Positions 58,849-64,000 of a stretch of DNA of 64,000 bases are shown here, piece by piece. Under the pieces are notes generated by a model that ran no database searches, was not told where the DNA came from, and saw only the letters and a program-made list of their open reading frames with translations. Each line of letters opens with the position of its first letter. The first letter of the stretch is position 1. Source of the DNA: DASYXW01 sp035934405 (GTDB lineage Bacteria; Acidobacteriota; Terriglobia; UBA7540); NCBI GenBank assembly GCA_035934405.1, contig DASYXW010000012.1:68507-132506 (forward strand), in the 5' to 3' direction. Made by a program: the position numbers and the translations under genes.

Positions 58849-60009
58849 GTGACTGCCCAGCTCGTCTTCTGGATCTCGGTCGCAACCCTGTTCTACACCT
58901 ATGCCGGGTACCATCTCCTGCTCAAACTCGTGGCGCTTTTCGCGCCGGCGGAGGACCTTGCCGTTCCGGCTGCGGAACCGGGCGCCCCGGTAACGGTTTC
59001 GATCGTCGTCGCTGTTCACAACGAGGAACGGGTCATCGGGCGCCGCGTCGAGAACCTGCTGCGGCTGGATTATCCTCGCCAACAGCTCGACCTCATCGTT
59101 GCGTCCGACGGCTCCACCGACCGCACGAACGAAATCGCCGGCCGCTACGGCGCCCAGGGCGTTCGCCTGCTGGCGCTCGGCCGGGTGGGTAAGGGACCGG
59201 CACAAGACCTTGCCGTCGCCCAGGGGGAAGGTGAGATTGTTATCTTCACCGACGCCGACACCGAGTTTCGGCCTGATTTCGTACGGGTGGTGGCTGCCTA
59301 TTTCCGCTGTCACCCCCGCGTGGGGGCGCTGGCAGCAAACCTGAGATGGAAAATCGAGTCAGCCTCGAACCCGCCCTCCCGCCTGCGTGAACTCTCCTGG
59401 AAGCTGGAAACCGACCTGCGCGAGACGGAGAGCAGGCTGGGTCTGCTGGCGAGCGCTTCCGGAGCGGCGCTGGCATTCCGCAAGGCGCTGTGGAAACCCA
59501 TGCGTCTCGCCATCAACGACTCCGATTCCATCACTCCGCTCGACGTCATCCTGCAAGGTTACTCAGTGATCTTCGCGCCCGATGCCGCAGCTTACGAAGT
59601 TCCTTTCACTTCGGCCACGAGCGATTTCAGGGCCAAGGTGCGCGGTGTTTCGAAGTCCATGGTCATGATTCCGCAACGCTGGCGCCCCCGCGACTGGGCC
59701 CGTCACCCTCTGATTGCCTGGCGCACCTTCTCTCATCACATCCTGCGCTGGGCGGCGCCTTACGCCATGCTGGCCACTGCGCTCTCTTCGTTCCTGCTCG
59801 CCGGAAACAGCGCCTTTTACCGGACGATTGTCGCCCTTGAGCTCGGTATCATCTTCCTGGCCACCGCCGGCTACGTGACCGCCCGCATGAAAAGGCCGCT
59901 GCCGATTGCCTCGATGCTCGCCAGCTTCGCCGTCATCAACGCCGGTTTCGCCTTGGGTTTCCTCAAGGGCGTGGTGGGCGCGGCGCAAGGCCGGTGGGAA
60001 ACGGAATAA
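58849..60009 (+). CDS. Family 2 glycosyltransferase, membrane-bound
   Basis: A 386-residue protein. GTG 58849 has AGAGG upstream and lies just past the REP element; upstream in-frame codons are inside the repeat. An N-terminal helix (LVFWISVATLFYTYAGYHLLL) is followed by the GT-A fold: VSIVVAVHNEERVIGRRVENLL, VASDGSTDRT, IVIFTDADTEFRPDF (DxD). The C-terminal half has ASASGAALAFRKAL and three to four membrane helices (about 300-375). It is probably a processive or Wzx/Wzy-type glycosyltransferase adding sugars at the inner leaflet. Confidence 0.88.
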   Translation: MTAQLVFWISVATLFYTYAGYHLLLKLVALFAPAEDLAVPAAEPGAPVTVSIVVAVHNEERVIGRRVENLLRLDYPRQQLDLIVASDGSTDRTNEIAGRYGAQGVRLLALGRVGKGPAQDLAVAQGEGEIVIFTDADTEFRPDFVRVVAAYFRCHPRVGALAANLRWKIESASNPPSRLRELSWKLETDLRETESRLGLLASASGAALAFRKALWKPMRLAINDSDSITPLDVILQGYSVIFAPDAAAYEVPFTSATSDFRAKVRGVSKSMVMIPQRWRPRDWARHPLIAWRTFSHHILRWAAPYAMLATALSSFLLAGNSAFYRTIVALELGIIFLATAGYVTARMKRPLPIASMLASFAVINAGFALGFLKGVVGAAQGRWETE

Positions 60010-60040
60010 GCCTGAACCTTGCCAGCCCCGAAGAACTCCA

Positions 60041-60814
60041 TTGCGTGACTACAGCATCATCACCGAGCTTCCCGGCGGCCGCGCTTCTCGTGAGCAGATT
60101 TCCCGGCTCTATCACCGCTACCGCACCGCTGCTTCCTACGCCGCCGGCAAGGACGTGCTCGAAGTCGGGTGCGGCGCCGGCCAGGGACTCGGCTACATGG
60201 CGGCGAAGGCGCGGCGCGTGGTCGGAGGCGACTCCACGGAGTCGAGCCTCCGCCAGGCCCGCCAGCACTCGAACGGCGCGACGCCTCTGGTTCGGCTCGA
60301 CGCCCACCGTCTGCCCTTTCCTCGGGCGAGCTTTGATCTCGTGATTCTGTTCGAAGCCATCTACTACCTGGCCAGCCCCGAGGCGTTTCTGGCGGAAGCC
60401 CGGCGCGTCCTGCGGCCGGCTGGCACGCTGCTGGTCTCCACCGTCAATTGCAGTTGGCTGGATTTCAATCCCAGCCCGTTCAGCGTGCGCTATTTTGCCG
60501 CGCCCGACTTGGCCGCGAGCCTGCGACGCCAGGGATTCGAAGTGGAGCTCTTCGGCGCTTACCGCGCCGCGCCTGAAACCGTCCGCGACAAGGCCGTTTC
60601 GGTTTTGAAGCGAAGCGCCGTCAGGCTGGGCTTGATGCCGCGCAGCATGAAAGGCAAGGAGCTCTTCAAGCGGATTTTCTTCGGGCGGCTGGAAGCGCTT
60701 CCGGCCGAGGTCCACGATGGCATGGCCGAGTATCTTCCGCCCGAAATGATCTCCGCCGAAACGCCCGATTGCGGCCACAAGATTCTCTACGCCGTGGCGC
60801 AGAAAGCCGGCTAG
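60041..60814 (+). CDS. Class I SAM-dependent methyltransferase, copy 1
   Basis: A 257-residue protein. No ATG or GTG fits; TTG 60041 begins LRDYSIITELPGGRASREQISRLYHRY. The SAM-binding motif is VLEVGCGAGQGLGYMAAKA, followed by an acidic GGDSTESS, FDLVILFEAIYYL, and EARRVLRPAGTLLVSTV. It may methylate a sugar or lipid-linked intermediate of the polysaccharide. The TAG stop abuts a REP-like element. Confidence 0.8.
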   Translation: MRDYSIITELPGGRASREQISRLYHRYRTAASYAAGKDVLEVGCGAGQGLGYMAAKARRVVGGDSTESSLRQARQHSNGATPLVRLDAHRLPFPRASFDLVILFEAIYYLASPEAFLAEARRVLRPAGTLLVSTVNCSWLDFNPSPFSVRYFAAPDLAASLRRQGFEVELFGAYRAAPETVRDKAVSVLKRSAVRLGLMPRSMKGKELFKRIFFGRLEALPAEVHDGMAEYLPPEMISAETPDCGHKILYAVAQKAG

Positions 60815-60910
60815 CGCTGTAGCGCCGGTGTCCTCACCGGCGGCGCGGGTGAGGGGACGAGAATACTAGCCCTCTCCCTGGGGAGAGGGTGTCCCGGCTT
60901 GCCGGGACGG
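60815..60910. repeat. REP-like palindromic cluster
   Basis: Three hairpins in a row: gccggtgtcctcaccggc, ccctctccctggggagaggg (60871-60890) and gtcccggcttgccgggac (60891-60908). They fill the gap between the two methyltransferase genes. Confidence 0.8.
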
Positions 60911-60926
60911 GTGAGGGAAGCCTAAC

Positions 60927-61706
60927 ATGCCTCAGATTGAAGACCGCAAGCTAAAGGAGCAGGAGCTCCACGATCATCTGCGCAGCGACCTGGCGAGCGA
61001 CCCCTACTACACCTCGAACAAGAAGTTCTATTCCATCAGCCGGAGTAACAACGACTACGTGAAGCAATGGATCGCCGCCCGCTGCCCCGGCAAGCGCGTG
61101 CTGGACTACTGCTGCGGCAACGGCCAGCACACCTTCTCGCTCGCCGAGGCCGGCGCGGACGCCTATGGCATCGATATTTCCCCGGCCTCCATCGAGATCG
61201 CCAGCGCCGAATCCGCTCGCCGCGGTCTCAACGACCGGATGCAGTTTTTGGTGATGGACGCCGAGGCCACCGAGTTTCCCGGCTCCTTTTTCGACCTCGT
61301 CGTGGTCAGCGGCGTCCTCCACCATCTCGACCTCGATCGCGCTTACCAGGAGCTCGCCCGGATACTCAAGCCCGGTGGCGAAATCATCTGCACCGAGGCT
61401 CTGCGGCACAACCCGTTCATTCATCTCTACCGCAAAATGACGCCGCACCTGCGCTCGGCCTGGGAAACGCGGCACATTCTCGGCCGCAGCGAAATCGCGC
61501 GCGCGCGCCGCTACTTTGACGGCGTCGAGGTGGCCCGCTTCTTCCATCTGGCCTCGCTTGCCGCCATTCCGTTCCGCAACTCGGCCACGTTTAACCCGCT
61601 GCTGCACGCCCTCGAATCGGTGGACTCCGTTCTCCTGAGGCTGCCGGTCGTCAAATGGCAGGCCTGGATGGCGGTGTTTGTTCTCTCGCGGCCCAAGAAA
61701 CCGTAG
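60927..61706 (+). CDS. Class I SAM-dependent methyltransferase, copy 2
   Basis: A 259-residue protein. RVLDYCCGNGQHTFSLAEAGADAYGIDISPASIEIA is motif I with the acidic strand end. FDLVVVSGVLHHLDLDRAYQELARILKPGGEIICTEAL is motifs II-III. It has an extra C-terminal region (about 170-259) like UbiE/Methyltransf_11 proteins of polysaccharide loci. It is not closely similar to copy 1. The stop TAG lies within a REP-like sequence (CCGTAGCGCC). Confidence 0.85.
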   Translation: MPQIEDRKLKEQELHDHLRSDLASDPYYTSNKKFYSISRSNNDYVKQWIAARCPGKRVLDYCCGNGQHTFSLAEAGADAYGIDISPASIEIASAESARRGLNDRMQFLVMDAEATEFPGSFFDLVVVSGVLHHLDLDRAYQELARILKPGGEIICTEALRHNPFIHLYRKMTPHLRSAWETRHILGRSEIARARRYFDGVEVARFFHLASLAAIPFRNSATFNPLLHALESVDSVLLRLPVVKWQAWMAVFVLSRPKKP

Positions 61707-61892
61707 CGCCGCAGAGGGCAACCGTTTCTGTAGCGCGGGTCTCTGCCCGGGTGCTGTGGAGTGCGGTAGCTTGCTACCGCTTTCCGTCAGGCCAGCCCCG
61801 ATGTATCGGGGCCAGCTTGCTGGCTGTGAAGTGCCCTTGTGGCGTGGCGACCCGGCTCGCAAGAGCAAAGCGGCAGCAAGCTGCCGCACTCC
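61704..61892. repeat. REP-like palindromic cluster (GAGTGCGGTAGC type)
   Basis: ggagtgcggtagcttgctac (61758 onward) and its inverted partner ending agctgccgcactcc (61867-61892) form a long hairpin. Inside it is ccccgatgtatcgggg. The cluster begins with the stop codon of the second methyltransferase and ends 8 bases before ATG 61901. Confidence 0.82.
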
Positions 61893-61900
61893 AAAGCGAT

Positions 61901-63319
61901 ATGCCGACCGAGAACAAATTAACCGGACTGGTCGTGGTCGCCGCCACGGTCTTCGTCGCCGTCGAGACCGGCGGCGACGTCTGGGCCATCGCCGTCTTCG
62001 CAGCTTGCGGCGCGCTCTTCGTGATCGAGTGCTCGCTGCTCCGGCGCACCCTCAGCCTTAATTCGCTCACCCTGCCGGCGCTCTTCATCTACATCTATCT
62101 CGTCACCACGGCGATATCGTCCATCCCGGTTTTCGCCGTTCTCCAACATCCCATGCGCCGCACCTATTTTCTCGCGGTCCAAAGCGTGCTCGTCACCTTT
62201 CCCTTGGGCGTCGGCATCGCCAACCGCCTGTACAAGAATCCCGCCCGCATCGTTCAGGGCTACGTTCACTCGGACGTCCAGAGAACCATCTCAGATTTCA
62301 AATTTGTCCCGCTTTTCGTCGTGATGGCGCTGGCGCTCGGACCTCTCTTGGTGCCCTACTTTGTTTATGCGAAGCATATTCAGTTGATCGAGGTCCTAAA
62401 GGCTTACCCCACCACCGTCAACCGCCTGAGCCTGAGGTTCGCCGAGAGCGACGTGCCCAAAGTGGCGCAATACGGCTTTGAGATTGCCCGCCGGTTCGTC
62501 TTGCCGCTCTGCGCCCTCTACGCTTACTTCATGGCGCGCCTCTACCGGGGTAAATGGACCTTCGTGTTTTGGCTCACTTTCTGCGTCACGCTCTTGGTTT
62601 CGCTCCTGACGCTCGACCGCGCGGAGCCCGTCGGCTTTCTCATGATGATGGTCTTCGCGTACCTCTTGGCCCGCAAACAGACCGTGTCGCAAGCCTTCCG
62701 CAGCCCCAAGATCCTCTTGCTCTTCGGATTCACCTTCGCCCTGGCCGGACTCATCTCGGTGGCGCAATACCAGTCCACCTTCTCCGAGGAAGGAGTCGTG
62801 GCCGCAATATGGCGCGTCCTCTCGGTGCGGATTGGCTCTGACCCCGCCACCATGACCTGGTGGGCTTTCCGCATCTTTCACAGTCCCAGCCTCTTTCTCC
62901 ACTTCAAATACGAGCGCATCTTTTCTGTGCTGCCCGGCTTTCAGTACGTGGAATGGAATGACACCCGCTATTTCGTTACGCCGCCGCTCGCCTGCGTGGG
63001 CAACCTGTGGGAGAACTGGGGCTGGCCCGCCGTTCTCATCGGGCCTATCGCGCTCGGCTTCGTCTATCAGGTGATTCAACTGAGCGTGTTTGTGCGCAAG
63101 AGCGTACCCATCCTGGCGCTACAGGTGATCCTGCTGGCGGACGTCGCTTGGGCCGTTTACGGCAAGGTTCTGTCCGTGATGTCGGTCAGCGTGCTGCTCG
63201 CGTGCTTCATCGTAGCCCTGGCGTTTCGCCCCCGTCGGCGCACAGTCGCCGCCGCACGGCTCCAATTCTCGCCCCGACCCTACCCCGGCGAAGCAGACCG
63301 CAGCGTGGTGCCCTCATGA
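61901..63319 (+). CDS. Polymerase-like multi-helix membrane protein of the polysaccharide locus
   Basis: A 472-residue protein. ATG 61901 is the first start after the REP cluster; the open frame upstream is repeat sequence. It has about 11-12 membrane helices with a large central loop (SVAQYQSTFSEEGVVAAIWRVL through HSPSLFLHFKYERIFSVLPGFQYVEWNDTRYFVTPPL). The layout fits oligosaccharide repeat-unit polymerases (Wzy/EpsG/O-antigen polymerase group) but no firm motif is seen. Its stop overlaps the sugar transferase start (ATGA at 63316-63319). Confidence 0.7.
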   Translation: MPTENKLTGLVVVAATVFVAVETGGDVWAIAVFAACGALFVIECSLLRRTLSLNSLTLPALFIYIYLVTTAISSIPVFAVLQHPMRRTYFLAVQSVLVTFPLGVGIANRLYKNPARIVQGYVHSDVQRTISDFKFVPLFVVMALALGPLLVPYFVYAKHIQLIEVLKAYPTTVNRLSLRFAESDVPKVAQYGFEIARRFVLPLCALYAYFMARLYRGKWTFVFWLTFCVTLLVSLLTLDRAEPVGFLMMMVFAYLLARKQTVSQAFRSPKILLLFGFTFALAGLISVAQYQSTFSEEGVVAAIWRVLSVRIGSDPATMTWWAFRIFHSPSLFLHFKYERIFSVLPGFQYVEWNDTRYFVTPPLACVGNLWENWGWPAVLIGPIALGFVYQVIQLSVFVRKSVPILALQVILLADVAWAVYGKVLSVMSVSVLLACFIVALAFRPRRRTVAAARLQFSPRPYPGEADRSVVPS

Positions 63320-64000
63320 AGCGCTCGCTCGACTTATGTATGGGCCTCATGGGGCTGATCGCAGGCTTCCCGGTTCTTCTGGCTCTGGCCGTCCTCATCA
63401 AGCTCGATTCCCGCGGCCCCGTCTTTTATCGCGGCGTACGAATCGGCAAGGGCGGCCGGCCGTTTCGCATTTTCAAGTTTCGCACCATGGTGGTGGACGC
63501 CGACCGCATCGGCGGACCCTCGACCTCCGACGACGATCCCCGCGTTACCCGCATGGGACGCTTCATCCGCCGCCACAAGCTCGACGAGCTGCCGCAGCTC
63601 TTGAACGTGCTCGCGGGCGAGATGAGCCTGGTAGGCCCGCGCCCCGAGGTGCCGCAGGAAGTGGCGCTTTACACCGCCGAGGAGCGCGGCCTCTTGCAGG
63701 TGCTCCCCGGCATCACCGACTGGGCGTCGCTGCGATTCCACAACGAGGGCGAGATCTTGAAGGGCGCTGCCGACCCGCACCAGGCGTATCGCGAGCGCAT
63801 CCGGCCTGAAAAAATGCGCCTCGGTCTCGAATACGCGCGCGCGCACTCCGTGTGGATCGATCTGAAAATCATCCTGGCGACGGTTCTCACTGTCGCCGGC
63901 CTGCGCGGCCGCGAGCTGCATTCCGCCGCGAGCATCGTGAAATACGCCGACTATGCGCAACGGCATAAGTCGGCCTGCGCCACGGCCCCGTGTCATTCTG
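63316..64000 (+). CDS. Initiating sugar-1-phosphate transferase (WcaJ/PglC family), 3' end outside window
   Basis: The frame is open from ATG 63316 to the right edge (228 residues seen). One N-terminal membrane hairpin (MGLMGLIAGFPVLLALAVLI) is followed by the catalytic core: SRGPVFYRGVRIGKGGRPFRIFKFRTMVVDAD, RVTRMGRFIRRHKLDELPQLLNVLAGEMSLVGPRPEVP, VLPGITDWASL. These are the bacterial sugar transferase signatures (catalytic Asp in TMVxDAD). It transfers a sugar-1-phosphate to undecaprenyl phosphate and starts repeat-unit synthesis. Coupled to the upstream gene by ATGA. Confidence 0.93.
   Translation, partial: MKRSLDLCMGLMGLIAGFPVLLALAVLIKLDSRGPVFYRGVRIGKGGRPFRIFKFRTMVVDADRIGGPSTSDDDPRVTRMGRFIRRHKLDELPQLLNVLAGEMSLVGPRPEVPQEVALYTAEERGLLQVLPGITDWASLRFHNEGEILKGAADPHQAYRERIRPEKMRLGLEYARAHSVWIDLKIILATVLTVAGLRGRELHSAASIVKYADYAQRHKSACATAPCHS

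Overview
The window reads as a chromosomal piece of a GC-rich Gram-negative bacterium, most likely an Acidobacteriota member. The Gram-negative assignment rests on an LptD homologue, a Kdo hydroxylase-like enzyme and a Wza/Wzc export pair. The phylum is inferred from the mix of HAF-repeat and Ig-like-repeat secreted proteins, a bacillithiol-type deacetylase (bshB1), paired DUF507 genes, a rimP-nusA-infB-DUF503 block, and abundant short degenerate repeats between genes. No database search was possible, so family names come from motif recognition.

Layout. 1-3.6 kb: the end of an FAD amine oxidase, a secreted PHM-like copper protein, a thioredoxin-fold protein and a Kdo hydroxylase-like gene. 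3.6-10.7 kb: a strong promoter in a gene-free stretch, then three secreted proteins (Ig-like repeats, HAF repeats, unknown). 11-13.8 kb: sugar epimerase, polysaccharide deacetylase and a MurG/MGDG-synthase-like glycosyltransferase. 13.9-22.8 kb (minus strand): truB, a DUF5916-type outer-surface protein, DUF503, infB, nusA and rimP. 23-28.9 kb: two thymidylate-kinase-like genes around a duplicated-domain secreted protein, an MFS exporter, an Mrp/ApbC ATPase and a DUF971 protein. 29-33.3 kb (minus): a metallo-hydrolase, hemB and lptD. 33.4-38.9 kb: an RDD membrane protein, nested insertion-sequence relics (IS110 start plus a gutted IS256), mutY and a TgpA-like transglutaminase. 38.9-46 kb: an SDR, a DUF836 redoxin, bshB1, a 55-residue protein, DedA, two tandem M48 proteases, two DUF507 genes, tRNA-Val(TAC) and tRNA-Asp(GTC). 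46-48.2 kb: a membrane protein, an ECF sigma factor and its zinc anti-sigma factor. 48.3-64 kb: an exopolysaccharide locus (LuxR-type regulator, PilZ-like, UpxY/RfaH-like antiterminator, Wza-like, Wzc-like tyrosine kinase, TPR protein, O-antigen ligase-like, CysH, Wzx-like, GT2, two methyltransferases, a second polymerase-like protein and the initiating sugar transferase). The locus runs off the right edge.

The most unusual signal is not a gene. Several families of short degenerate word repeats, plus REP-like palindromes, sit exactly at gene borders. They repeatedly supply the last codons and the stop codon of the upstream gene, and one family is translated in frame inside both mutY and the neighbouring transglutaminase gene. 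Other points of note are a PHM-like protein with all six expected copper ligands, an intrinsic-terminator hairpin in the rimP-nusA-infB leader, three 18-bp repeats in the nusA-infB gap, a thymidylate-kinase-like protein with Arg in place of the Walker A Lys, and a LuxR-type regulator whose receiver domain lacks the acidic pocket.
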